53,681 bases of DNA from Thiotrichaceae bacterium (GTDB taxonomy: Bacteria; Pseudomonadota; Gammaproteobacteria; Beggiatoales; Beggiatoaceae). Both the position numbers and the translations under genes were made by a program. This document shows, in pieces, positions 16,487 to 24,933 of the stretch. Position 1 is the first letter of the stretch; every line of letters begins with the position of its first letter. The notes beneath the pieces were generated by a model. That model was given only the letters and a program-made list of their open reading frames with translations, had not been told where the DNA came from and ran no database searches. The stretch is taken from the NCBI GenBank assembly GCA_026991885.1, contig JALXAQ010000162.1:1-53681 (forward strand), in the 5' to 3' direction.

Positions 16487-17323
16487 TTACCGCACCCGTT
16501 TCAGAGTACTTTTATCAAAATCCCGAACCGTAAATCCCTTATTAAAAGTATAGTCTTCCCATTCAAGCAGCGTACTTTTACCCGTCTGGTGATTCTTCAT
16601 AAACATCTTCTCTGTACGCCAATAGGTTTTGCCATTCACCACGTAAGGCTTGTAACCCTTAAAAATCAATGTCTTGAGTAAGGCATTTTTGCGATCATAG
16701 AAAACCGTCTTTTGGACATTGAAATGTTTTTTATCGATCCAGACCTGTTGGCGTTTGTAGCCAGAATGTTTATACTCAGGATAACGCTCAATCACATAGC
16801 AGTTCATCTTATTGAACACCTGACTCCCCAAATATTTGTAAGTGTATTTCTCCACTTCCTGCGAAGCGATGTCCTCAAAAGCAAATTCGCTGCCCATAAA
16901 GGGTCCCGATTTATTTTTGGAACTAATACGCTTAACCCGCTTGAGGGCGGGCAGATAAATCCATTGGTGATCAGGCTTTAGCGCGTGAGACCAAGTCAAT
17001 ACGGCGGTACCTTTAACATCTCTGGGCCGATCAAAGATCGACAAACTTTTATCACCATCCCCAGTGACTTCCATATTTCTGACGCGCAGATGACGAATAC
17101 TTTTTTGACCACTCCGATTGCGTAGAGTCATCACCATATTGGCCTCAGAATCGCCCCAGCCAGAATCACGATAGTCAGCCATCCGCGTAATCGCAAGTCC
17201 CTTTGCTTGGCGGGTTTTCGCTTTGCTGATAGCCTGCTCCAGTTGCTGCTCTTTAAACGAACCCGCTGTCGTTGTCAACGGTATAAATAAAGTCAATAAA
17301 AAAAATAAAAACAATCGCTTCAT
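16487..17323 (-). CDS. Outer-membrane lipoprotein-sorting (LolA-like) protein
   Basis: The 278-aa protein has a Sec signal (RLFLFFLLTLFIPLTTTAG). Its body carries the pattern of the LolA-like 'outer membrane lipoprotein-sorting protein' family that accompanies RND/MMPL exporters: SIRHLRVRNME, SLSIFDRPRDVKGTAVLTW, QWIYLPALKRVKRISS, GPFMGSEFAFEDI and VWIDKKHFNVQK. It is probably a periplasmic carrier of a lipid or hydrophobic molecule. Its start overlaps the stop of the MMPL gene by 4 bases (ATGA), so the two are one operon. Confidence 0.8.
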   Translation of the reverse strand: MKRLFLFFLLTLFIPLTTTAGSFKEQQLEQAISKAKTRQAKGLAITRMADYRDSGWGDSEANMVMTLRNRSGQKSIRHLRVRNMEVTGDGDKSLSIFDRPRDVKGTAVLTWSHALKPDHQWIYLPALKRVKRISSKNKSGPFMGSEFAFEDIASQEVEKYTYKYLGSQVFNKMNCYVIERYPEYKHSGYKRQQVWIDKKHFNVQKTVFYDRKNALLKTLIFKGYKPYVVNGKTYWRTEKMFMKNHQTGKSTLLEWEDYTFNKGFTVRDFDKSTLKRVR

Positions 17324-19608
17324 GCTTTTTCTTCCTCAAGTTTCATTAACAATGGTGGTAAAAACAGAAAATCAGCCATCAAAGCCAAGGCAATAGTCAC
17401 AGCAGTCATTATACCCATAGTGGAATTCAAAAGAAAATGGGACTGGGACAAAATTAAAAAGCCGGCAATCAACACAAGCGAAGTGACCCATAATGCCAAT
17501 CCCACGCTACGAAAAGCATAGCGCACCGCTTCCTCTGGAGACAATCCTTTTTCGCGGCGGGCACGTAGATATTTACTTAAATAATGAATCGTGTCATCAA
17601 CCACAATACCAATGGTTAGCCCTGCCACCACTGATAGCCCCAAGCCCACTTCGCCCACTAGCATACCCCATAAACCAAAGGCCATCGCCGTTGGCGCGAG
17701 GTTAGGAATCAGGCTTATCAGTCCAAATTTCAGAGAGCGCAGCGCGACAATCAGAATGATAGAGATCAACACCAACGCCATTGTGGCACCGAATAACATG
17801 CCTCGGATATTACGAAATCCAATATTAGCAAACATGATCGTCGTGCTGGTACCCGGCACCTGCATGGAGGGCAGACCATTCTTTTTAAGCCATACTTGGG
17901 CGCGTTCTTCCAAGGCGAGTACCTCATTGGATGACAGCGTTGTTGTCGTGATAGCCACTCGCGTGGCAGACTTATCTATATTAATTTGATTATTGAGATC
18001 CAAACCATAAGGCAAAGACATCTCATAGAGCAATAAATACTGCGCCGCTAATTCACGCTCTTCTGGTAGGCGGTAATAGGCATCATCATCGCCGTGCATG
18101 TTTTTATTAAGCCGCTTAAAAGTATCCGTGATGGTGTTAACGTGCATCACCTCTGGCTGCTGCCGATACCATTGGACAAAATCTTCCACCTTTCGCAAAA
18201 ATAGCGGATCGCTGATACCTTGAGGCTCGCCGGCACTTAAAGAATACTGTATATCATATAAACCGGTGAGATTCTCCGTGACAAAATCGGTGGCACGGCG
18301 AAAAGCAAAATTTTCATCAAAGTATTTTACAAAGTCATCATTCAACTCATTGCGTGGCACGAAAACCACTGTTAAAATTATAAGGCTTCCCATGCCCCAT
18401 AACAAAGCCTGTCGTCTCCGCACAACAAATTCACCCAAGTGATCCATCGCCTGAATCGTTTTGGCAGTTTGTCGTCTCGGACGTACCGGCAAAATGGCCA
18501 TGAGTGCGGGGAGTAAGCTGATAGACAGAATAAAGGCAATCGTGACACCCATCGCCACAATATTACCTAAATCCCGAAAAGGCGGCACTTCGCCAAAATT
18601 CATACTTAAAAAGCCAATAGCCGTCGTTAAACTGGTCAAAAAAATGGGCTGAAAGTTGACACGTAAACTTTCTACAATGGCCTCATATTTTTCCCGCCCA
18701 TTGTCTCGCATTTCGTGGCGGAGAGTCACCAAGAAATGTACACTATCGGCGACGGCTAAGGTGAGAATCATCGTAGGTGCGCTGGCTGAAGGACCTGTTA
18801 AGGCAATGCCAAATAATCCCGCCAACCCCAAAGCGGAGATGATGGAAAATGAAATCACTAAAAAAGTGGCGAAAATCCCTGAAAAACCTCGCAACAACAG
18901 CCACAACATAATGAGGATCACAATATACATGGCGGGGATAAGGGTGCCCAAGTCTGATTTAGAAGCTTCTGGAAAGGAATTATTCATCATCACCATACCG
19001 GTGAGATAAACATCAATATGAGGATGCTGGGCACGTACTTTGTCTGCGAGATCGCGGACGAAGGCGACTATTTCTGGCACTTCATGGTCAGGTTCCAGCC
19101 CTGGCAATTGGACGGTGATATTGACCGCTGTGACATGCGCTTTTTGTGAAATCAACTTGTTCGCCAATTGTGGCTCATTGAGGGCAATTTTCTTGGCTCG
19201 TGCCATGTCTGCCTTGGAGAGCGTCTTGGCATCAGTGATTAAATCGTCAACGATGAGATCATCTTCTTCAGCGTAGGTATATTGAAAATTGGTGATCGAA
19301 TCGACGCGGATAGAATAGGGAATTTGCCACGCCTCGTTAGTGAGCCATTCCACCGTATCCAAAGTCTTGTTAGTAAATACTTGCCCATCTTTTGGGGCTA
19401 AGACAAACATCACATTGTCATTTTTAGTATAGGTATCTTGTAAATTCTCAAAAGCGACGAGTTGGGGATTTTCCTCGCTAAAAAATACCCGATAGTCGGT
19501 ATCAAATCGCAGCGGAAAACCAAAAAAGCTGAGAGCAACCAATACGAGAGTTGCAAGGACAATAAAATAGCGCCAACGGATGATCCATTGTGCATAGCGT
19601 TCAATCAT
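17320..19608 (-). CDS. MMPL/RND-family exporter
   Basis: The 762-aa inner-membrane protein has the RND duplication: a first TM segment (residues about 14-32), a periplasmic loop, TM blocks around LGTLIPAMYIVILIMLWLLL to SISLLPALMAI, a second periplasmic loop, and a second block (MLFGATMALVLISIILIVAL to LALMADFLFLPPLLM). SVVAGLTIGIVVDDTIHYL and LAVADSVHFLVTLRHEM are the conserved TM4/TM10-type segments. It belongs to the hydrophobe exporter (HAE3/MMPL) group that moves lipids such as hopanoids. The partner is the overlapping LolA-like gene downstream. Substrate unknown. Confidence 0.85.
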   Translation of the reverse strand: MIERYAQWIIRWRYFIVLATLVLVALSFFGFPLRFDTDYRVFFSEENPQLVAFENLQDTYTKNDNVMFVLAPKDGQVFTNKTLDTVEWLTNEAWQIPYSIRVDSITNFQYTYAEEDDLIVDDLITDAKTLSKADMARAKKIALNEPQLANKLISQKAHVTAVNITVQLPGLEPDHEVPEIVAFVRDLADKVRAQHPHIDVYLTGMVMMNNSFPEASKSDLGTLIPAMYIVILIMLWLLLRGFSGIFATFLVISFSIISALGLAGLFGIALTGPSASAPTMILTLAVADSVHFLVTLRHEMRDNGREKYEAIVESLRVNFQPIFLTSLTTAIGFLSMNFGEVPPFRDLGNIVAMGVTIAFILSISLLPALMAILPVRPRRQTAKTIQAMDHLGEFVVRRRQALLWGMGSLIILTVVFVPRNELNDDFVKYFDENFAFRRATDFVTENLTGLYDIQYSLSAGEPQGISDPLFLRKVEDFVQWYRQQPEVMHVNTITDTFKRLNKNMHGDDDAYYRLPEERELAAQYLLLYEMSLPYGLDLNNQINIDKSATRVAITTTTLSSNEVLALEERAQVWLKKNGLPSMQVPGTSTTIMFANIGFRNIRGMLFGATMALVLISIILIVALRSLKFGLISLIPNLAPTAMAFGLWGMLVGEVGLGLSVVAGLTIGIVVDDTIHYLSKYLRARREKGLSPEEAVRYAFRSVGLALWVTSLVLIAGFLILSQSHFLLNSTMGIMTAVTIALALMADFLFLPPLLMKLEEEKA

Positions 19609-19660
19609 TTTTATTTTTCCTATTAGATTGACAAAAAATAAGTGAAAATAATAACTGTAT

Positions 19661-19701
19661 AAAAAATCCTATTTCTTAAAGAAAATAAAATAGGATTTTT
19701 T
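19661..19701. terminator. Bidirectional hairpin AAAAAATCCTATTT
   Basis: A 14-bp perfect stem (19661-19674 and 19688-19701) with a 13-base loop has A residues on the left arm and T residues on the right, so it reads as an intrinsic terminator in either direction. It lies upstream of both the MMPL gene (leftward) and the DUF433 gene (rightward), which is odd for a terminator; it may act as an attenuator or insulator. Confidence 0.5.
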
Positions 19702-19847
19702 GACATATACAATTGGCAATCGCCAGTTTACCGCAATTGCACACTTCTTTGGGATTAATTTTAGCAGGTTTTCCGATAAATTTTTCAGTTTACTTACTGA
19801 TTTAAAATGACTATAATTTCATAACCATTGGAACCTTAAAAATTAAA

Positions 19848-20111
19848 ATGAAATGTATGGAAAACAAATTTATCGGTCGTTATATTGTCACTGATCCTAG
19901 TATTTGTCATGGCAAGCCAACTTTTCGAGGAACACGTATATTTGTAGAAGATGTCTTGGAACAACTCGCTAGTGGAATGGCATGGGAGAGCATTATTGAA
20001 GACTGGCATGGTAACATTACAAAAGAGGCGATTACTGAAACGCTGCAATTAGCGAGTCATGCTTTTCTTGAACATGCCAATGAATATATTTTGGAGCAAA
20101 AGGCAGCGTGA
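19848..20111 (+). CDS. DUF433 antitoxin
   Basis: The 87-aa protein has the DUF433 core ITVTDPSICHGKPTFRGTRI-like sequence (here IVTDPSICHGKPTFRGTRI, then VEDVLEQLASGMAWESIIED). This winged-helix fold serves as the antitoxin for DUF5615 PIN-like toxins and probably binds the operon promoter. The ATG at 19848 or 19857 could be used. The stop overlaps the toxin start by 3 bases (GTGA). Confidence 0.88.
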   Translation: MKCMENKFIGRYIVTDPSICHGKPTFRGTRIFVEDVLEQLASGMAWESIIEDWHGNITKEAITETLQLASHAFLEHANEYILEQKAA

Positions 20112-20494
20112 ATATTTTAGATGAAAACATTCCAGAGCATCAACGTCAAATTCTACAACTGTGGCGTGTTAAAGTTCAACAAATAGGTTATGATATTAGT
20201 AGAAAGGGGATAAAAGACGACGAAATTATTACCTTTTTAATGAGAAAACGTCAACCCACTTTTTTTAGCCGTGATGATGATTTTTATCAACGTCACTTGT
20301 GTCATGCTCGCTATTGTCTTGTTTATTTGTCCGTGTCACGGTATGAAGCGGCAGTTTTTATACGTCGATTACTTTGTCAGCCTGAATTTAATACGCAGGC
20401 AAAACGGATGGGTACAGTCATTCGAGTTTCCATGGCGGGCATTTATTTGTGGAGACTTTATGCTGAACAAGAAATATTTTTCTCATGGAACTGA
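20108..20494 (+). CDS. DUF5615 PIN-like toxin
   Basis: The 128-aa protein starts at GTG 20108, overlapping the antitoxin stop. It begins MNILDENIPEHQ, the DEN signature of DUF5615 PIN-like nucleases, with further acidic residues at IKDDEIITFL and FFSRDDDFYQR that can bind a metal. PIN-domain toxins cut RNA. The C-terminal tail after residue 90 is longer than the shortest family members. Forms a type II toxin-antitoxin pair with the DUF433 gene and is followed by a strong terminator. Confidence 0.85.
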   Translation: MNILDENIPEHQRQILQLWRVKVQQIGYDISRKGIKDDEIITFLMRKRQPTFFSRDDDFYQRHLCHARYCLVYLSVSRYEAAVFIRRLLCQPEFNTQAKRMGTVIRVSMAGIYLWRLYAEQEIFFSWN

Positions 20495-20505
20495 GTTCAT
20501 GTACC

Positions 20506-20535
20506 GCCTTGGGATTTATCCCAAGGCATCTTTTT
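20506..20535 (+). terminator. Intrinsic terminator of the DUF433/DUF5615 pair
   Basis: Perfect 9-bp stem GCCTTGGGA/TCCCAAGGC with loop TTTA (20506-20527), followed by ATC and TTTTT. It begins 12 bases after the toxin stop. Confidence 0.85.
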
Positions 20536-20563
20536 GAAGCAGAGGTGGTCTGACTTCTCATTT

Positions 20564-21343
20564 CTATTCTAAAATAGAAATCTTAGCCCCCCTCAGATCG
20601 AGTGCAAGATAAAGTTTAACACCTTTTAATTGTGCAAATTCCAACTTTGTGTTGACGAAAATAGCATCTGTGACATTAGCATCCTTCAAATTAGCCTGCT
20701 CTAAATTGGCGGATTCAAAATCAGCACAGGTTAAATTAGCGTATTCAAAGTTGGTGATATGAGAATTTCTACCACTTGAGCTATACCCTTTGATATTCCT
20801 TAAATTAGCATGACTCAGGTTAGCCTTTATGAAACAAGCATCATAAGTCGTTGCTTGGCTTATGTTTGCCCCCTCAAGATTGGCATTCGTAAAATTGGTG
20901 TACCTTAGAACCGCACCTTGAAGGTTAGCACCGCAAAGACTGACATAACTTAGATTAGCCGAGCTTAAATTAGCCCCCTTCAAATTGGCACCACTCAAAT
21001 CCGGTACCTTATTACTGTTATGAGATCGAAATTGATTCCAGACAATTATCCCTGGCTCTTTGCTAGTCAGCATCCTTATGGCTCTATCCCGATTGACTGA
21101 AGCATTTCCTTGACTTCTACTCATTGAAAATCCCATACTTCTATCGAAATCTTTTCGCCTATCAGGATTTCCAAGAATTTTATAAGCTTGAATAATTTCC
21201 AAGGTGAGTTTTGTCGCATCCTTTGAGGGGTTTTTGTCAGGATGGTATTTTTGGATCAGAGTCTTATACGCCGCCTTTATCACTTCAGATTCTGCAAAGT
21301 TGCTCACTTGCAAAATTTTATACCAATTTTTAGTTTTGTTCAT
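20564..21343 (-). CDS. J-domain protein with pentapeptide repeats (copy A)
   Basis: The 259-aa protein joins an N-terminal J domain (residues about 5-70: WYKILQVSN, helix II, YHPDKNPSKDA with the HPD that stimulates Hsp70) to a C-terminal pentapeptide-repeat domain from about residue 115 (LSGANLKGANLSSANLSYV, then LRYTNFTNANLEGANI and so on). Such repeats form a right-handed square beta-helix and often act in protein-protein contact. No zinc-finger or C-terminal DnaJ substrate domain is present. A close paralogue lies directly upstream in the same direction, 155 bp away. Role unknown; recruitment of DnaK to a partner is a reasonable guess. Confidence 0.8.
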   Translation of the reverse strand: MNKTKNWYKILQVSNFAESEVIKAAYKTLIQKYHPDKNPSKDATKLTLEIIQAYKILGNPDRRKDFDRSMGFSMSRSQGNASVNRDRAIRMLTSKEPGIIVWNQFRSHNSNKVPDLSGANLKGANLSSANLSYVSLCGANLQGAVLRYTNFTNANLEGANISQATTYDACFIKANLSHANLRNIKGYSSSGRNSHITNFEYANLTCADFESANLEQANLKDANVTDAIFVNTKLEFAQLKGVKLYLALDLRGAKISILE

Positions 21344-21399
21344 AGTAAACTCTACAAGTTTTTAGAGCATAAGAACACAATTTAACATAAAACAAAATA

Positions 21400-21422
21400 G
21401 GAGTCCAAGATTTATCTTGGAC
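21400..21422. repeat. GGAGTCC palindromic repeat between J-domain paralogues
   Basis: A perfect copy of the dispersed palindrome lies in the 155-bp gap between the two J-domain/pentapeptide genes, followed by an A-run. Read on the minus strand, it could end or attenuate the upstream transcript. Confidence 0.8.
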
Positions 21423-21498
21423 AAAAAAAAAGCGGGGTTTTTTTTGAATACCGCGCAAGTCTGTTATACTTTATTCGATCTTCTGTTTGAAAAGGCAA

Positions 21499-22281
21499 TC
21501 ATTCTAAAAAAGGCAGTTTAGCCCCACTCAGTTCGAGCGCAAGATAAAGTTTAACGCCTTTTAATTTGGCATATTCCAACTTTGTGTTGAGGAAAATAGC
21601 ATCTGTGACATTAGCATCTTTCAGATTAGCCATTTCTAAATTGGCGGATTCAAAATCAGCCCCCGTTAAATTAGCACCTTCAAAATTGGTAATACAATGA
21701 TTCTGAGTTTTTGCTCTATACCCTTTTATAGCCCTTAAATTAGCATGGCTAAGCATAGCGGTTTTAAAACAAGCATCATAAGTAATGGCTCCACTCAGAT
21801 TTGCCCCCTCAAGATTGGCATTCGTAAAATTGGTGTACCTTAGAATCGCACCTTGAAGATTAGCAGCGCTAAGGCTAACACTGCTTAGATTAGCCGAGCT
21901 TAAATTAACCCCCTTTAAATTGGCACCACTGAGATCAGGTACATAATTACCATTATGCTCTCGAAATTGATTCCACACGCTTATGCCTGGCTCTTGGCTA
22001 GTGAGCATCTTTATGGCTCTCTCCCGAGTGACTAAACCATTTGTTCTAACGTGATTAGCCCTTGGAATTCCTATAGTCCTATTATAAATCTCTCGCGTTT
22101 TAGGGTTTCCAAGGACTTTATAAGCTTGAATAATTTCCAAGGTGAGTTTTATCGCATCCTTTGACGGGTTTTTGTCAGGATGGTATTTTTGGATCAGCAC
22201 TTTATACGCTGCTTTTATCACTTCAGGCTGTGCAAAGTTGCTCACTTGCAAAATTCTATAATAATTTTTAATCTGGTTCAT
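21499..22281 (-). CDS. J-domain protein with pentapeptide repeats (copy B)
   Basis: The 260-aa protein is a tandem paralogue of the neighbouring gene, with the same J domain (YYRILQVSN...YHPDKNPSKDA), linker (RERAIKMLTSQEPGISVWNQF) and pentapeptide-repeat half. ATG 22281 is chosen over a TTG two codons upstream because AAAGG lies 8 bases before it. The linker and central loop (KGYRAKTQNHCITNFEG) differ most between copies, while the repeats are almost the same. Probably arose by recent tandem duplication. Confidence 0.8.
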   Translation of the reverse strand: MNQIKNYYRILQVSNFAQPEVIKAAYKVLIQKYHPDKNPSKDAIKLTLEIIQAYKVLGNPKTREIYNRTIGIPRANHVRTNGLVTRERAIKMLTSQEPGISVWNQFREHNGNYVPDLSGANLKGVNLSSANLSSVSLSAANLQGAILRYTNFTNANLEGANLSGAITYDACFKTAMLSHANLRAIKGYRAKTQNHCITNFEGANLTGADFESANLEMANLKDANVTDAIFLNTKLEYAKLKGVKLYLALELSGAKLPFLE

Positions 22282-22623
22282 TAACAATACCTTTGTTAAA
22301 TTGTATTTATATTATCTAGGCAAATTTCATTCCATAATAATAATTATAATTATTTCAATAAGATATATAAAAAAAAAGTCAAAAAAATATAGAAAATGCG
22401 CCTTAATGTCTTATAAAACGGCTTATAAAAGCTTATAAACAAAAACAAAAACTCGATAAGGTTTGGATTTCTCCTTGCTTATATAAAATAATTTTCTTTT
22501 TTTTGTGTTATTTTTTTCAATATTTATATTTATTATATTCGTGATAAACGCTTATATAACGCTTATATAAACATGCGAGGCTAATTAATCCCTGTAGTTC
22601 CTATAAAATACCAGAAATAAGCA
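22282..22623. promoter_or_regulatory. Divergent promoter region with six GCTTATA(T)AA motifs
   Basis: This very AT-rich 342-bp gap separates the leftward J-domain gene from the rightward histidine kinase gene. The word GCTTATAAAA or GCTTATATAA occurs at 22409, 22421, 22431, 22477, 22550 and 22561 (the first with T for G), three of them adjacent. They may be binding sites or overlapping -10-like elements. No gene is seen. Confidence 0.55.
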
Positions 22624-24888
22624 ATGACTCACAAAAATTCAACTATCCACAATTTGCAAAAGCAACTGGAGCGGCAAAATGCCCAACTCCAACAAGAAAT
22701 TGCCGAGCGAGTGCGGGTAGAAAAAGCGCTCAGGAAATCCCAAACTCAACTTAACTGCATCCTATCTTCTATGGTCGATTATGTTTTTGTCTTTAACAGC
22801 GAGGCTGAGTTCATATTTCATCACACGCCGTCTATTGAAGGCTTATATGTATCACCTGATAAAATTATAGGCAAAAAACACATAGAGATCATGCCTTCTC
22901 ATATTAATAAGCTATTTATCAAAGCATTTGAAAAGAACAAAAAAGGAGAAGTGGCTGAATATGAATATTGGATAAAGATTGGCGGTAAAATTAAATGGTT
23001 TTCTGTCAAACTATCCCCAATGTTTTCGGATGCTCAATTTACAGGGGCGGTGGCAGTGGTAAGGGACATCAGCGAGCGCAAACAATCAGAGAATGAATTG
23101 CAAAAAGCGAAAGAAGCCGCCGAAGCCGCTAACCGTGCCAAAAGTGCCTTTCTCGCCAACATGAGCCACGAAATCCGCACCCCCATGAATGCCATCATTG
23201 GCTTCACGCAACTCGCTTTATCTACCGAACTGACAAAGCCGCAACAAGATTATCTAACGCGAATACAGTCTTCATCTCAATATTTGCTGAAAATTATCGA
23301 AGACTTTCTCGACTTTTCAAAAATTGAAGCGAACAAATTGAGCCTGGAGTCCATCCATTTTTCTTTAGATGAAGTACTAGACAAACTGTCCGAACTGTTC
23401 AGCTTGAAGATTAAAGAAAAAGGCTTAGCATTTCACCTTAGTATAGATAAAAATGTACCCCGTTATCTGGTAGGCGATCCCTTGCGACTGAGGCAAATTC
23501 TCATTAATATCACGAGCAATGCCATCAAATTTACTCAAACGGGCGACATTAGAATAAGCGTGAAAAAACTTAAAACTGAGCCACTCAAATTGCATTTTGC
23601 CGTTGCAGATAGCGGTATTGGTATTTCACAAGAAGTGATACCCTATTTGTTTGATGCCTTTACTCAAGCTGAGCAGTCTACCACCCGCCAATTCGGTGGT
23701 ACTGGACTAGGGCTGGCGATTTGCAAACGCTTAACGAAAATGATGGGGGGAGAGATTTGGATCGAATCAGGCAAGGGATGCACCTTTCACTTTACGGGCA
23801 CTTTTGGTATCCCAAATATCCCGCCTGACAAAAGCCTTGTGCCTAAAAATGCAACTACCCACATCAAAGGGGCACGAATTTTGTTAGTTGAAGACGAACC
23901 GATGAATCAAGAAGTGGCACGGGAACTACTGAGAAAAGAAGATTTAGTGGTGACAATTGCCAAGCATGGCAAAGAAGCGGTGGCGAGGGTTGCGTCAGGA
24001 GATTTTGATGCCGTGCTAATGGATATACAAATGCCTGAAATGGATGGCTATCATGCAAGTCGGCTGATTCGGGAAAAATCGAGTGACTTGCCCATTATCG
24101 CCATGACGGCTTATGCCATGAGCTCCGATCGGGAAAAATGTTTAGCGGCTGGCATGAATGATTATCTCACTAAGCCGATTGATATGTCGCAATTATCTCT
24201 CACGCTGGCAAAATGGATTAAGCCAAGAAAAATCATCGCCCCTCAGTCCACTTCTCATCCTTTAGAAAAAACACTACCTAATGAATTACCCTGCATTGAT
24301 ATTCAATCAGCCCTCAAATTGTGCGGCGGCAACCAAGAATTGTTTAATAATCTGCTCATCAAATTTAATAAATATTATCAAAATGCTGCTGTTATTCTCC
24401 GCGATATGCTTAAGCAGCAGAATTTAAAAAGGGCTCAACAATTAGTCCATAAGCTCAACGGAGCCGCTGGCAATCTTTCTGCACATCAGTTACAAAAGGC
24501 AGCGCGTGAATTAGAAAACGCTCTAAGGCAACAGAATTTAGATGATATTCATATTCTTTTCGAGAAATGTGAAAATGCTCTCTCACAACTATTAGAAACT
24601 ATCAATACACTCATTGAGACAAAGCAAGAACAGCCTGAAACCGAGGAGATAAGACCATTAAACCGGTCAGCCATTTTACCCTTATTGAGAGAATTGGAGC
24701 AATTGATTAAAAATTATCGTGTCAATGCAAAAAAAGTCCTAAAATCTCTCCAAGCAGAACTCAAAGGAGCGGGATTTTCCACTGAATTAAAGCAATTGGA
24801 AGATTGTCTGGATCGATATGATTTCAAAAGCGCACAAGTGCCCCTCAATACGATTGTTCATGCCATAGAAAACTTTAGCATTTTATGA
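22624..24888 (+). CDS. Hybrid sensor histidine kinase (PAS-HisKA-HATPase-REC-Hpt)
   Basis: The 754-aa protein has an N-terminal coiled coil (residues 7-45), a PAS domain (about 42-152, ending [10 protein letters not shown]), a HisKA domain with phospho-acceptor H182 ([15 protein letters not shown]), an HATPase domain with N, G1 and G2 boxes ([27 protein letters not shown]), a receiver domain with D467 ([14 protein letters not shown]) and a C-terminal Hpt domain with H609 ([13 protein letters not shown]). There is no membrane segment, so it is a cytoplasmic phosphorelay kinase. No separate response regulator gene lies nearby. The signal is unknown. The next gene starts 45 bases downstream. Confidence 0.92.
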   Translation: MTHKNSTIHNLQKQLERQNAQLQQEIAERVRVEKALRKSQTQLNCILSSMVDYVFVFNSEAEFIFHHTPSIEGLYVSPDKIIGKKHIEIMPSHINKLFIKAFEKNKKGEVAEYEYWIKIGGKIKWFSVKLSPMFSDAQFTGAVAVVRDISERKQSENELQKAKEAAEAANRAKSAFLANMSHEIRTPMNAIIGFTQLALSTELTKPQQDYLTRIQSSSQYLLKIIEDFLDFSKIEANKLSLESIHFSLDEVLDKLSELFSLKIKEKGLAFHLSIDKNVPRYLVGDPLRLRQILINITSNAIKFTQTGDIRISVKKLKTEPLKLHFAVADSGIGISQEVIPYLFDAFTQAEQSTTRQFGGTGLGLAICKRLTKMMGGEIWIESGKGCTFHFTGTFGIPNIPPDKSLVPKNATTHIKGARILLVEDEPMNQEVARELLRKEDLVVTIAKHGKEAVARVASGDFDAVLMDIQMPEMDGYHASRLIREKSSDLPIIAMTAYAMSSDREKCLAAGMNDYLTKPIDMSQLSLTLAKWIKPRKIIAPQSTSHPLEKTLPNELPCIDIQSALKLCGGNQELFNNLLIKFNKYYQNAAVILRDMLKQQNLKRAQQLVHKLNGAAGNLSAHQLQKAARELENALRQQNLDDIHILFEKCENALSQLLETINTLIETKQEQPETEEIRPLNRSAILPLLRELEQLIKNYRVNAKKVLKSLQAELKGAGFSTELKQLEDCLDRYDFKSAQVPLNTIVHAIENFSIL

Positions 24889-24933
24889 GATAATTAAAGC
24901 TTTCAGAATAATCATGAGAGGAGTTCAAAAAAC

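Noticed and set aside
19661-19701. Terminator of the MMPL operon
   Set aside because: The MMPL genes are read leftward and end at 16487, so this hairpin is upstream of them. It is kept only as a bidirectional hairpin of unclear role.
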